From Microvirga arsenatis (GTDB lineage: Bacteria > Pseudomonadota > Alphaproteobacteria > Rhizobiales > Beijerinckiaceae): a stretch of DNA of 64,000 nt. The position numbers were made by a program, and so were the translations under genes. The stretch covers positions 434,001 through 498,000 of the forward strand of contig NZ_JAAAXJ010000002.1 of assembly GCF_009910705.1 (NCBI RefSeq), in the 5' to 3' direction. Of this stretch, positions 8,687 through 17,599 are shown piece by piece; positions within the stretch are counted from its first letter, which is position 1; every line of letters begins with the position of its first letter. The notes beneath the pieces were generated by a model that made no database searches, was not told the origin of the DNA, and saw only the letters and a list, made by a program, of their open reading frames with translations.

Positions 8687-10210
8687 TTACGCTTTTTTCG
8701 TCAGCGCAGCCCAATCGGCGCGGGTCACGGCGCCGGTGGCCCAGGCGGCGAGGGCATAGAGCGCAAGCCCGCCGAGGCACAGGGCGGCGAGACCGAGAGG
8801 CTGGTCCTGCGGCAGCACCCGCTGCGCCGCCACGAGGCCGAGGCTCATGGCCAGGGCCGACGCCGCCGTGCGCGCGAGGCGCGCCGCGTTGCGCCGGTCC
8901 GGGCGCCAGAGGCCGAATCGGGCAAGCCCCGGCACCAGAGCCGCCGCATGGGCGAGGCAGCCGAGGCTCACCCCGAGCGCGATGCCGACGGGGCCGAGGG
9001 GCCAGACGAGGAGCAGGGCGCCCGCCACCGTCGCCCCAAGGCCCGCAAAGGCCGCCGCGAGCGCGGCCCGCAGCGACCCGCAGGCGAAGAGCGTCTGGCT
9101 CAGCACCTTCGCCACCGTGGCGAAGGGCAGGCCGAGGCTGAGCGCCATCAGCACCCGCGCGGTGCCCTCCGCGTCGGCGGCATCGAAGGCGCCGCGCTCG
9201 AACAGGACGGTGCTGACCGGGCGCGCAAGGACGAGCAGGGCGGCGGCCGCGGGCAGGGCGAGGAGCAGCGCCACGTCCAGGGCCCGGTTCTGCGCCGCCA
9301 CCAGATCGTCCGTGGCATCCGCGCCGTAGCGGCGGGCGAGCTCCGGCAGCAGGAGGCTCGATCCCAGCGCCGCCACGAGCCCGAGGGGGAGCTGCATCAC
9401 CCGCTCGGCATAGTAGAGCCAGGACACGCCGGAGGGCCAGAACGAGGCGATCTGGGCGGCGGCGAGAAGGAAGACCTGCACCGCGCCGCTCGCGGCGAGC
9501 ACCGGAAGCCCGGCGAGGAGCAGGCTTTTCAGGGCCTCCGGCCGGCCCGAGGCCCGGAACCGCACGAGGCGGGGCCTGCCGCGCATCAGCGCCGCGGCCA
9601 CGATCGCGAGCTGCACGAGGCCCGCCAGGCTCGAGGCGGCGGCAAGCCACGCGGCCTTCTGCGCAAGCGGCAGGCCGGAGCGGGCTTCGAGCACCGCGAG
9701 CGCCAGGATCAGGCCGCCATTGACGGCGAGCGGCGCGAGCGCGGTGGCGGCGAAGCGTCCGCGCAGGTTCAGGATGGCGGCACCGATGGAGGCCAGCGTC
9801 ACGCAGAGCACGATGGGAAAGGCGAGGCGGGTGTAGAGCGCGACGAGACCCAGCGCCTCCCCGTCATCGTGCAGGCCCGGCGCCAGCAGCAGGGCGATGA
9901 GCCCCGCCCCGATCTCCACGAGACCGGTCAGCGCGAGGAGCGCGAGGCCGAAGGCCCTGAGCAAGCCGCCGGCGGCGGCTGCGGCCTCGTTCGGCTCCAG
10001 ACGGCTCAAGGCAGGCACGAGCGCCGGGTTGAGCCCGCCCTCGCCCAGGATGCGGCGCACGAGGCTCGGCAGCCGAAAGGCCGCGAGAAACGCATCCGCC
10101 ACGGGGCCCGCGCCCAGAGCCTGCGCGAACAGCACGTCGCGCGCGAATCCCAGAACGCGCGAGGCCATCGAACCGAGGCCGACCAAAAGGGAGGAGCGGA
10201 GGAGCGACAT
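8687..10210 (-). CDS. murJ: murein biosynthesis integral membrane protein MurJ
   Basis: A 507-residue inner-membrane lipid II flippase of the MOP superfamily, with about 14 hydrophobic segments spread along its length. The conserved N-terminus (MASRVLGFARDVLFAQALGAG, then VADAFLAAFRLPSLVRRI) identifies MurJ/MviN. It moves undecaprenyl-linked peptidoglycan precursors to the periplasmic face. It is the first gene of the murJ-trpS-usp-NifU run. Confidence 0.95.
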   Translation of the reverse strand: MSLLRSSLLVGLGSMASRVLGFARDVLFAQALGAGPVADAFLAAFRLPSLVRRILGEGGLNPALVPALSRLEPNEAAAAAGGLLRAFGLALLALTGLVEIGAGLIALLLAPGLHDDGEALGLVALYTRLAFPIVLCVTLASIGAAILNLRGRFAATALAPLAVNGGLILALAVLEARSGLPLAQKAAWLAAASSLAGLVQLAIVAAALMRGRPRLVRFRASGRPEALKSLLLAGLPVLAASGAVQVFLLAAAQIASFWPSGVSWLYYAERVMQLPLGLVAALGSSLLLPELARRYGADATDDLVAAQNRALDVALLLALPAAAALLVLARPVSTVLFERGAFDAADAEGTARVLMALSLGLPFATVAKVLSQTLFACGSLRAALAAAFAGLGATVAGALLLVWPLGPVGIALGVSLGCLAHAAALVPGLARFGLWRPDRRNAARLARTAASALAMSLGLVAAQRVLPQDQPLGLAALCLGGLALYALAAWATGAVTRADWAALTKKA

Positions 10211-10270
10211 GCCCTGTGAGGCTTAGCGAGTTCCTGGGGAAAGTCCAAGGAAGGGGGAGATGTGACCATT

Positions 10271-10407
10271 GTCATTCCGGGGCGAGCGCAGCGAGAGCCC
10301 GGAATCCATAAACACCACGTCCTAAGAAGGAACGAGCGGGGTTTCGCCCCTTCTTGCACCGTTAGCGGTTATGGATTCCGGGCTCGCCTACGGCGCCCCG
10401 GAATGAC
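10271..10407. repeat. long intergenic inverted repeat
   Basis: The ends GTCATTCCGGGGC and GCCCCGGAATGAC are perfect inverse copies. Inner arms pair GCCCGGAATCCATAA with TTATGGATTCCGGGC, and the centre pairs GGGGTTTCGCCCC-like bases. It fills the gap between murJ and the DsbA-like gene and looks like a mobile palindromic unit. Confidence 0.7.
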
Positions 10408-10416
10408 AGTGAGCAG

Positions 10417-11043
10417 CTACCCTCTCGCCTGCGCGATGGCCTCGCGCTTCTGGGCCAGGGTCATGCCGCCCACATAGGATTGCGTGGCGACCAGGAAGGA
10501 CGGGGTGGCGACGAAACCGAGGGAATTGCCGAGGGTGAAGGCGTCCTTCATCCATTGCGTCGTGCGCTCGCCATTGGCAGCCTCCTCCAGGCGCCCGCGG
10601 TCGCCGCCGAGGCGCTCGGCTTCCTTGAGCGCCCGCTCCCCGTCGACCGTGCCGCGCAGGCGGAACAGGGCGAGGTGCAGGTCGAGATAGCGCTCGGGGC
10701 CGTGGAGCTGGAGATAGGCGAGCGCCGCCTTGTGGGCGGTCACGGAGGGAATGCCGAGCACCGCGAAGTTCACCAGCACGTAGGTGAGCTCCGGCTCCGC
10801 CTTCAGGAGTGCCGGCAGGTCCCCGGCCGAGCGCCGGCACCAGGGGCAGTTGTAGTCGAAATACTCGATCATGATCACGTCGCCATGCTTGTGCCCGAGG
10901 CGCACGGCCGAAGGCAGGGCAAGCGAGTCCTCCACCAGCTCGATGGGAACGAGCTGCGCCTCCGGGGCCTGCTGCGCCAGGGCGGGGGCGCCGGAGGCGG
11001 AGGCGGCAAGGGCGGCGAGAAGGGTGCGGCGGGAGAGGATCAT
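10417..11043 (-). CDS. DsbA-family thiol:disulfide oxidoreductase
   Basis: A 208-residue periplasmic thioredoxin-fold protein. The N-terminus SRRTLLAALAASASGAPALA resembles a Tat or long Sec signal, ending at ALA-QQ. The active site is NCPWC (Cys66-Cys69) and the cis-Pro loop is ATPSFLV. The CPWC dipeptide resembles the DsbA/DsbG-like Com1 group, so either oxidase or isomerase activity is possible. The ATG at 11043 is chosen because the signal peptide begins there. It is divergent from the Pcm-like gene. Confidence 0.9.
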   Translation of the reverse strand: MILSRRTLLAALAASASGAPALAQQAPEAQLVPIELVEDSLALPSAVRLGHKHGDVIMIEYFDYNCPWCRRSAGDLPALLKAEPELTYVLVNFAVLGIPSVTAHKAALAYLQLHGPERYLDLHLALFRLRGTVDGERALKEAERLGGDRGRLEEAANGERTTQWMKDAFTLGNSLGFVATPSFLVATQSYVGGMTLAQKREAIAQARG

Positions 11044-11198
11044 GAACGGCGACTCGCGTGAGGGGAGGCCCCTCGTGCCGCGGGATCGTGGCGGAGACAA
11101 GGCCAAGGTTTGCCGTCTCGCAGACCTGTGAAGGGCCGGGCTCGGTTGCGCCTGGTCCTGCTCTCGCCGACAATGGCCGCGACAGACGGAAAGGCCCG

Positions 11199-12098
11199 AT
11201 GAGTTCCGCTTTCAGCCCCGACGAGCTGGCCGTGATCCGGCGCGCCTACGCCAAGCAGATTCTCGCGCTCTCGAGCGTTGCGGATGATCCTGAGCTTGAA
11301 GAGGCCTTCGCCACGGTTCCGCGCGAGCGCTTCCTCGGCGCTCCGCCCTGGCAGATCTCCCGCGCGGGGAGAGGCTACGAGGCCGTGGCCTCGCACGATC
11401 CGGCGGTGCTCTATCAGGACGCCCTATTCGCCCTCGCATCCGAAAAGGGGGTCAACAACGGCAGCCCGTCCCTTCATGCCCGCTGCCTGCATGCCCTGTC
11501 CCCGCGCGAGGGGGAGCGCGTCGCCCATATCGGTGCGGGGACGGGCTATTACACGGCGCTTCTGGCGCATCTCGTCGGCCCAAAGGGGCATGTGCTCGCG
11601 GTGGAGTTCGATCCTGCTCTTGCGGAGCGCGCCCGGGCCAACCTGGCCGACCGCGCCAACGTCACCGTCGTCCAGGGCGACGGCGCCGAATGGCCGCGCG
11701 AGGATGTGGATGCCGTTTACGTGAATTTCGCCGCCGAGCGGCCGGCCGAGGCCTGGATCGAGCGTCTCAAGCCGAACGGCCGTCTCATCTTCCCCCTCGG
11801 CGTTCCCCGGCCAAAGCCGAGCCCGTGGGGAGGAACGCATACGCTCCATGGGGCGGGTTTGTGCGTGACGCGCAAGAGAACCGGCCTTGCCGTGCGATGG
11901 CTCGGCCAGGTTTCCTTCGTCTGCGCGGAAGGGCGCCTGTCGCAGCCGGGCGAGGACAGGCGTGCGCTGCAGGCCGCCTTCGAGACCGGCGGGATGGAAT
12001 TCGTGCGCAGCCTGGTCTGGCGGGAGGGCGCCCCGCCCGGACGGTGCTGCTTCACCGGCTCGGGCTGGGCCCTGTCCTATGACCCCGTGGAGGATTAG
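11199..12098 (+). CDS. protein-L-isoaspartate O-methyltransferase-like SAM enzyme
   Basis: A 299-residue class I SAM-dependent methyltransferase. Motif I is VAHIGAGTGYYTALLAHLVG, with the acidic VEFD at the end of strand 2. An ARCLHAL segment precedes motif I, as in Pcm. It is about 80 residues longer than classical Pcm, with an extra C-terminal domain, so repair of isoaspartyl residues is only a family-level inference. The ATG at 11199 has GGAAAGG upstream. Its stop overlaps the convergent fabI stop. Confidence 0.8.
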   Translation: MSSAFSPDELAVIRRAYAKQILALSSVADDPELEEAFATVPRERFLGAPPWQISRAGRGYEAVASHDPAVLYQDALFALASEKGVNNGSPSLHARCLHALSPREGERVAHIGAGTGYYTALLAHLVGPKGHVLAVEFDPALAERARANLADRANVTVVQGDGAEWPREDVDAVYVNFAAERPAEAWIERLKPNGRLIFPLGVPRPKPSPWGGTHTLHGAGLCVTRKRTGLAVRWLGQVSFVCAEGRLSQPGEDRRALQAAFETGGMEFVRSLVWREGAPPGRCCFTGSGWALSYDPVED

Positions 12099-12925
12099 CC
12101 CTCTTCGCCGGTCACGCCGGCGGCGTCCTGGGCCTTCAGAACCTCGGGACGGGGCATGGAGATGATGTTGTAGCCGGAATCCACGTAGTGGATCTCGCCG
12201 GTCACGCCGCTGGAGAGATCGGAGAGCAGGTAGAGGGCCGAGCCGCCCACATCCTCGATGGTGATGTTCTGGCGCAGGGGCGAGTGGGCCTTCTGGTAGG
12301 TGAACATGAGGCGCGCATCGGCGATGCCAGCGCCCGCGAGCGTCCGCACGGGGCCGGCCGAGATGGCGTTGCAGCGGATGCCGGCAGGCCCGAGATCGTT
12401 GGCGATGTAGCGCACGGAGGCCTCGAGCGCCGCCTTCGCCACCCCCATCACGTTGTAGTTCGGCATGACCCGGGTGGAGCCGCCATAGGTCAGCGTCAGG
12501 AGCGCGCCGCCCTTCCTCATGCGCTTGGCGGCGCGCTGGGCGATCTCCGTGAAGGAGAAGCAGGAGATCACCATGGTGCGGGAAAAATTCTCGCGGGTGG
12601 TGACGTCCACGTAAGGCCCCTTGAGCTGGGACTTGTCGGAGAAGCCGATGGCATGGACCACGAAATCGAGGCCGTCCCAGTGCCTGTCCAGGGTCTCGAA
12701 CACCGCATCGACGGAGGCAATGTCCTCCACGTCGCAGGGAACGACGAGGCTGGAGCCCAGCGACTGCGCCAGCGGCGTCACGCGCTTGCCCAGCGCCTCG
12801 CCCTGGTAGGTGAAGGCGAGCTCGGCGCCGTGCTGCGCCAGGGTCTTTGCGATGCCCCAGGCAATGGAGTGGTCGTTCGCGACGCCCATGATGAGGCCGC
12901 GCTTTCCTTGCATCAGACCGGTCAC
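12095..12925 (-). CDS. fabI: enoyl-ACP reductase FabI
   Basis: NADH-dependent enoyl-ACP reductase of about 276 residues that performs the last step of each fatty-acid elongation cycle. It has the SDR glycine region (GLIMGVANDHSIAWGIAK), a Y-x6-K catalytic pair (YNVMGVAK) and the FabI-typical SAGPVRTLAGAGI loop. A GTG at 12925 with GGGGG upstream gives the usual MTGLMQGK-like start; an ATG at 12952 is the alternative. It is the distal gene after fabA and fabB. Confidence 0.93.
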   Translation of the reverse strand: MTGLMQGKRGLIMGVANDHSIAWGIAKTLAQHGAELAFTYQGEALGKRVTPLAQSLGSSLVVPCDVEDIASVDAVFETLDRHWDGLDFVVHAIGFSDKSQLKGPYVDVTTRENFSRTMVISCFSFTEIAQRAAKRMRKGGALLTLTYGGSTRVMPNYNVMGVAKAALEASVRYIANDLGPAGIRCNAISAGPVRTLAGAGIADARLMFTYQKAHSPLRQNITIEDVGGSALYLLSDLSSGVTGEIHYVDSGYNIISMPRPEVLKAQDAAGVTGEEG

Positions 12926-13084
12926 GTGGGTCCCCCTCTGCAACGGCTCCATGCTGCGACGCGAATTGTTATGAAAATGTGCATCGCGAGCCGGAAGAAT
13001 GGTGTGATTCAGCGTATCCATGCGAGGTCCCCCGTGGTTGGCCGGGGGCATCGCATGGCGCCGTCTCAGGTTTATGACACCGTC

Positions 13085-14308
13085 TTACCCGTTGTAGCGG
13101 CTGAAGACGAGTGTGGCATTGGTGCCGCCGAAGCCAAAGGAGTTCGACAGCACCGTGTCGATCTTGGCGTCGTCGATGCGCTTGCGGACGATGTTCATGT
13201 CGGCGAATTCCGGATCGAGCTCGTCGATATGGGCGCTCTCGCAGATGAAGCGGTTGTTCATCATCAGGAGCGAGTAGATCGCCTCCTGCACGCCGGTGGC
13301 GCCCAGCGAGTGGCCGGTGAGCGACTTTGTCGCGGAGATCGGCGGGCACTTGTCGCCCGAGCCGAAGACCGCGCGGATCGCCTCGATCTCCTTCTGGTCG
13401 CCCACGGGGGTCGAGGTGGCGTGCGGGTTGATGTAGTCGACCGGGTTGTGCACGTTCTGGAGCGCCATGCGCATGCAGCGGATCGCGCCCTCGCCCGAGG
13501 GGGCCACCATGTCGTAGCCGTCCGAGGTCATGCCGTAGCCGACGATCTCGCCGTAGATGCGGGCGCCGCGGGCCTTGGCATGCTCCAGTTCCTCGAGCAC
13601 CAGCACGCCCGCGCCGCCGGCGATGACGAATCCGTCGCGGTTGGCGTCATAGGCGCGGGAGGCCCGGGCCGGGGTGTCGTTGTACTTGGTGGACATGGCG
13701 CCCATGGCGTCGAAGAGGTTGGACATGGACCAGTCCAGATCCTCGCAGCCGCCGGCGAACATCACGTCCTGCTTGCCGTACTGGATCATCTCGTAGGCGT
13801 TGCCGACGCAATGGTTCGAGGTCGCGCAGGCCGAGGAGATCGAATAGTTCACGCCCTTGATCTTGAACCAGGTGGCCAGCGTCGCGGAGGCCGTGGAGGA
13901 CATGGCCTTGGGCACCGCGAAGGGGCCGATGCGCTTGGGACCCTTGTCGCGGGTGATGTCGGCCGCTTCCATGATGACCCGGGTGGAGGGGCCGCCCGAG
14001 CCCATGATGATGCCCGTGCGCTCGTTGGAGATCTCGTTCTCCTCGAGGCCGGCATCCCGGATCGCCTGATCCATGGCCACATGGTTCCAGGCGGTGCCCC
14101 GGGCGTGGAAGCGCATGGCGCGCCGGTCGACGATCTCCTCCGGGTTCAGGCTCGGGGCGCCCTGCACCTGGCAGCGGAAGCCGTACTTCGCGAAATCCTC
14201 GGCCTTGCTGATGCCGGATCTCGCTTCGCGCAGGGAGGCCAGCACCTCCTGCGTGTTGTTGCCGATGGACGACACGATGCCCATTCCGGTGACGACGACG
14301 CGCCTCAT
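13085..14308 (-). CDS. fabB: beta-ketoacyl-ACP synthase I
   Basis: A 407-residue KAS I that elongates unsaturated acyl chains by decarboxylative condensation with malonyl-ACP. The nucleophile is in [11 protein letters not shown], and the two His of the Cys-His-His triad are in [11 protein letters not shown] and [10 protein letters not shown]. The start [15 protein letters not shown] is canonical. Its place between fabA and fabI indicates the anaerobic unsaturated fatty acid pathway. Confidence 0.96.
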   Translation of the reverse strand: MRRVVVTGMGIVSSIGNNTQEVLASLREARSGISKAEDFAKYGFRCQVQGAPSLNPEEIVDRRAMRFHARGTAWNHVAMDQAIRDAGLEENEISNERTGIIMGSGGPSTRVIMEAADITRDKGPKRIGPFAVPKAMSSTASATLATWFKIKGVNYSISSACATSNHCVGNAYEMIQYGKQDVMFAGGCEDLDWSMSNLFDAMGAMSTKYNDTPARASRAYDANRDGFVIAGGAGVLVLEELEHAKARGARIYGEIVGYGMTSDGYDMVAPSGEGAIRCMRMALQNVHNPVDYINPHATSTPVGDQKEIEAIRAVFGSGDKCPPISATKSLTGHSLGATGVQEAIYSLLMMNNRFICESAHIDELDPEFADMNIVRKRIDDAKIDTVLSNSFGFGGTNATLVFSRYNG

Positions 14309-14524
14309 AGCCTACCTCTTCAAAGGACCTTCACTGCCGGCCTGTCCCGCAGACGTAAGGCCGACCCTGCCCATTCTCAACCGTGAGCCTGCGAAAGCAT
14401 GCAAGCGCGATGCGCAGGCCGGGGATCCTGCCTTGGGGCAGTGACGCCGGTTTTTCGAAAAGACCGCGCTTTGTCAACAGGATGTGGGCGCGGCGCCGGC
14501 CAGGGACCCCGCCGCGCGAATTCT

Positions 14525-15046
14525 TCAGCCGCCCACCGGGGCCTCGGCCTGGAAGAGGCCGACCCGCATGTCCTTGGCCTCGTAGATCCGGCGCCCGTCG
14601 GCCTCCAGCCAGCCGTCGGCGATGCCGAGCACCAGCTTGGAGCGGAAGACGCGCTTGAGATCGACGCCGTAGACCACCTTCTTGACGGTGGGGAGCACCT
14701 GGTCGGTGAACTTCACCTCGCCGACGCCGAGCGCCCGGCCGCGGCCCGGGGAGCCGCCCCAGCCGAGGAAGAAGCCCGTCATCTGCCAGAGCGCATCGAG
14801 GCCGAGGCAGCCCGGCATCACCGGATCGCCCTTGAAGTGGCAGGGGAAGAACCAGAGGTCCGGCCGCACGTCGAGCTCCGCGATCACATGGCCCTTGCCG
14901 TAGGCGCCGCCATCCTCGCCAATGGAGGTGATGCGGTCGAACATCAGCATGGGCGGAAGCGGCAGCTGGGCGTTGCCGGGGCCGAACAACTCTCCGCGCC
15001 CGCAGGCAAGGAGCTCTTCGTAAGTAAAGCTGGACTGGCGGGCCAT
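14525..15046 (-). CDS. fabA: 3-hydroxydecanoyl-ACP dehydratase/isomerase FabA
   Basis: A 173-residue hot-dog-fold enzyme that dehydrates 3-hydroxydecanoyl-ACP and isomerises trans-2 to cis-3, the entry to unsaturated fatty acids. The active His is in [19 protein letters not shown], followed by the helix [13 protein letters not shown] with its conserved Asp. The ATG at 15046 is the family start; the open frame continues upstream into the promoter region. The divergent irr gene is a conserved Hyphomicrobiales arrangement. Confidence 0.96.
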   Translation of the reverse strand: MARQSSFTYEELLACGRGELFGPGNAQLPLPPMLMFDRITSIGEDGGAYGKGHVIAELDVRPDLWFFPCHFKGDPVMPGCLGLDALWQMTGFFLGWGGSPGRGRALGVGEVKFTDQVLPTVKKVVYGVDLKRVFRSKLVLGIADGWLEADGRRIYEAKDMRVGLFQAEAPVGG

Positions 15047-15287
15047 GCCGGTTGCCGATCCTTTCCTTGTGTCTCGAATAGGCCTCGAGGGAGCCCCGGG
15101 GCCAAGGTGCGCTCTGGTAGCACAGGCTTGGCCATCCATCAAAGGACCTCGGCCGGGATTCTTCGCTGACTCAGGAATGTCCCAAGAATGTCCCACGGGG
15201 CGGTCCCGGGGCAACCTTGCGACAACCCTCTCGCTTTCCTATGATTGTGAGGTTAGAAGCGCTCATTCCTCCATTCAGTTCCGCGAC

Positions 15288-15758
15288 ATGACCGATCCTT
15301 TGTCCGCCTACATCGAGTCCACCACCGCTCCGACGCACCGGAAGGGCTGTCCCGTGTCCGAGCTGCGGGACAAGCTGCGCCGCGTGGGCCTGCGCCCGAC
15401 CCGGCAGCGCGTGTCGCTGGGGTGGCTCCTGTTCGGCAAGGGCGACCGGCACATCACGGCCGAGATGCTCTTCGACGAGGCGACCCGCGCCCGGGTCCCG
15501 GTCTCGCTCGCCACCGTCTACAACACCCTGCACCAGTTCACGGAGGCGGGGCTCCTGCGCCAGCTCGCGGTCGACGGGGCCAAGGCCTATTTCGACACCA
15601 ACCCGAGCGAGCACCACCACTTCTTCCTGGAGGAGGAGGGCGAGCTCGTCGACATGCCCTCCTCGGGGATCAGCGTGGCCGACCTGCCGTCCCCGCCCGA
15701 GGGCATGGAAGTCGCCGGGGTCGAGGTGATCGTACGGCTGCGCCGCAAGAAGGCCTGA
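15288..15758 (+). CDS. irr: iron response regulator Irr (Fur family)
   Basis: A 156-residue Fur-family protein matching Irr. The DNA-binding part is VGLRPTRQRVSLGWLLF with VSLATVYNTLHQF. A His cluster (SEHHHFFLEEEGE) corresponds to the second haem/metal site. An N-terminal Cys-Pro (KGCPVSEL, Cys21-Pro22) is a candidate haem-regulatory motif like that which drives haem-dependent turnover in Bradyrhizobium Irr. The ATG at 15288 is the only start that leaves the usual short N-terminal arm. It is divergent from fabA. Confidence 0.92.
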   Translation: MTDPLSAYIESTTAPTHRKGCPVSELRDKLRRVGLRPTRQRVSLGWLLFGKGDRHITAEMLFDEATRARVPVSLATVYNTLHQFTEAGLLRQLAVDGAKAYFDTNPSEHHHFFLEEEGELVDMPSSGISVADLPSPPEGMEVAGVEVIVRLRRKKA

Positions 15759-15813
15759 TCGGCCGCCCCTCGCCACAACCTCGAGAGAGCGGCAGCCCGG
15801 GTTCAAAAATCAG

Positions 15814-16692
15814 ATGCCGCTCAGCCACAGCCTCGCCGCCCTTCTCGTCACGACCATCTGGGGCCTGAGCTTCGTCGTCATCAAGCTCGGGGTCGGCGCC
15901 ATGCCGCCCCTGCTGCTGGCGGCGCTCCGGTTTCTCCTCGCGGCGGTTCCGGCCGTCCTCTTCATCCCGCGCCCGAAGACCGGATGGAGGAACGTGGTCG
16001 CCTACGGCTTCTTCCTCGGCGTCGCCCAGTTCGGGCTGCTCTTCGCCGCCATCGCCCTCGGCATGCCGGCGAGCCTCGCCTCCGTGGTCATGCAGGCGCA
16101 GGTCTTCTTCACGATCCTCTTCGCGGCGGTGCTGATGGCCGAGCGGCCGCGGCCCCACCAGATCCTGGGCGGGATCGTGGCCGGCCTCGGCCTCGTGCTC
16201 ATCGCCTGGCCGCGGATGACGGGCGGAGGCGCCGGTCCCTTCCTCATGACGGTGGTCGCGGCCGCCTGCTGGGGCGTGGCCAACATCGTCTCCAAGCGGG
16301 CCGGCCGGGTCGACATGCTGGGCTACATCGTCTGGTCCAGCCTGGTCGCCCCGCTGCCGCTGCTCGGCCTCTCGCTCTGGTTCGACGGCCCGGATCGGGT
16401 GATTGATGCGCTGACCCGGATGGACGGCGGCACCCTGGCGGCGATAGCCTATCTCGCCTATCCCACCACGATCTTCGCCTTCGGGGTCTGGGCCTATCTG
16501 CTCTCCCGCCACCCGGCGGCCACGGTGACGCCTTTCGCGCTCTTCGTGCCGGTCGCCGGGATCCTGGGCTCGACCCTGATTCTCGGCGAGGCCCTGCATC
16601 CGATCGAGGCCGTCGGGGGAGCGGTGATCGTGCTGGGGCTCGCCTTCAACGTGTTCGGTGGCCGCCTGATGCGCCGGCCCCTCAGCGGATGA
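15814..16692 (+). CDS. EamA-family transporter
   Basis: A 292-residue inner-membrane drug/metabolite transporter with ten predicted helices in two EamA repeats. The first repeat starts LAALLVTTIWGLSFVVIKLG and the second VVAAACWGVANIVSKRAG. EamA relatives such as YdeD export cysteine/O-acetylserine; the substrate here is unknown. Its last 11 bases overlap the 3' end of the DUF3096 gene on the other strand. Confidence 0.9.
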   Translation: MPLSHSLAALLVTTIWGLSFVVIKLGVGAMPPLLLAALRFLLAAVPAVLFIPRPKTGWRNVVAYGFFLGVAQFGLLFAAIALGMPASLASVVMQAQVFFTILFAAVLMAERPRPHQILGGIVAGLGLVLIAWPRMTGGGAGPFLMTVVAAACWGVANIVSKRAGRVDMLGYIVWSSLVAPLPLLGLSLWFDGPDRVIDALTRMDGGTLAAIAYLAYPTTIFAFGVWAYLLSRHPAATVTPFALFVPVAGILGSTLILGEALHPIEAVGGAVIVLGLAFNVFGGRLMRRPLSG

Positions 16693-16828
16693 ATCCGTAG
16701 CCCACCAGGGCGTAGACGATCAGGAAGATCGCCACGAAGACGTTGAGGAAGCGCGGCGCGACGAGCGACGCGATGCCGAGCGCCAGGGCCAGGATCGGCA
16801 GGAGTTTGAAGCTCAGGTTCAGGGTCAT
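16682..16828 (-). CDS. DUF3096 family small membrane protein
   Basis: A 48-residue protein, read as MTLNLSFKLLPILALALGIA followed by SLVAPRFLNVFVAIFLIVYA and LVGYGFIR. Two hydrophobic segments are separated by a short PRFLN turn, which is the DUF3096 pattern (xxAGIxxLxxPRxLNxxVAxxLI). Function is unknown. It overlaps the convergent EamA gene by 11 bp. There is no strong ribosome site, but composition and family match support it. Confidence 0.75.
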   Translation of the reverse strand: MTLNLSFKLLPILALALGIASLVAPRFLNVFVAIFLIVYALVGYGFIR

Positions 16829-16901
16829 GGGCAGGCGTCCGCGGTGAAGGAAACGATGTTTCCTTATCTAGAGCCCGAATGCTTGATAAATCGGAAAGGC
16901 C

Positions 16902-17435
16902 CTATTCCACCGTCTCGTTGGGATAGACGCCCCAGAGCCGGTCCTGCTGGATGTAGCCGTCCACGTCCGGCGCGCCGTCCATCACGATCATCACCCGGCA
17001 CCACTTGCCGTCGCAGCCCTTGATGTTGGTGATCACGCCCGGCTGCAGATGGGCCACCACGGCGCCCTTCTCGTCGGCCCGGTCGAAGAGGCTGATCGCG
17101 GGCTGCTTGCCCTTGGCCCAGGGCATCACCAGGGCCGTGCGCCGGCCCGAGAGCAGGGAGTGGAGCACCCATCCCTCCGTGCCTTCCGAATCGCGGATGC
17201 GCCGCCAGGTCTCGTATTCGGCGATGATCTCCACGGGGAGCCCCGCGCGCTGGAACACCCAGGCCGTCCGGTGGTCCTTGGAGGGGCCCTCGCGGAGATT
17301 GACGCGGTCGGTCTTGAGGCTGACGTAGCGCGGCACGGGCAGGCCCGTGCCCAGGCGCCCGCCAGGCGGCTGCTGCGCAAGAGCCGACGCGGCGCTCAGG
17401 CTGACGACGGCAAGGGCAAGAACGATCCTGCGCAT
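16902..17435 (-). CDS. SH3-like domain-containing secreted protein
   Basis: A 177-residue protein with a Sec signal (RRIVLALAVVSLSAASALA, cleavage before QQ). Two bacterial SH3-type repeats follow: the first has DRVNLREGPSKDHRTAWVF with RIRDSEGTEGWVLHSLLSG, and the second runs through VVAHLQPGVITNIKGCDGKWCRV. Such SH3b proteins are periplasmic, often linked to cell-wall binding. It is divergent from the dehydrogenase at 17600. Confidence 0.88.
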   Translation of the reverse strand: MRRIVLALAVVSLSAASALAQQPPGGRLGTGLPVPRYVSLKTDRVNLREGPSKDHRTAWVFQRAGLPVEIIAEYETWRRIRDSEGTEGWVLHSLLSGRRTALVMPWAKGKQPAISLFDRADEKGAVVAHLQPGVITNIKGCDGKWCRVMIVMDGAPDVDGYIQQDRLWGVYPNETVE

Positions 17436-17599
17436 GGTTCCCCCGATCTGGCTTTGTCTTGAATTTCAGGCTCTGGTAGAGAAGCTTGACGGATGCCGCC
17501 ACGCGGCGGGCTGTCGCCTTTGATCGCCGAAGCAGGGTTAAGAGAGCGTGAAACTCTTTCCAAGTCGCGGCTTTTTCAGTGCTGGGGACCCATGAGCCG

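Noticed and set aside
8675-10219. 514-codon plus-strand frame
   Set aside because: It is antisense to murJ, with a highly charged, repetitive translation typical of shadow frames.
12188-14386. 732-codon open frame on the plus strand
   Set aside because: It is antisense to fabI and fabB, which are clearly real; high G+C gives long mirror frames. It has no ribosome site or family resemblance.
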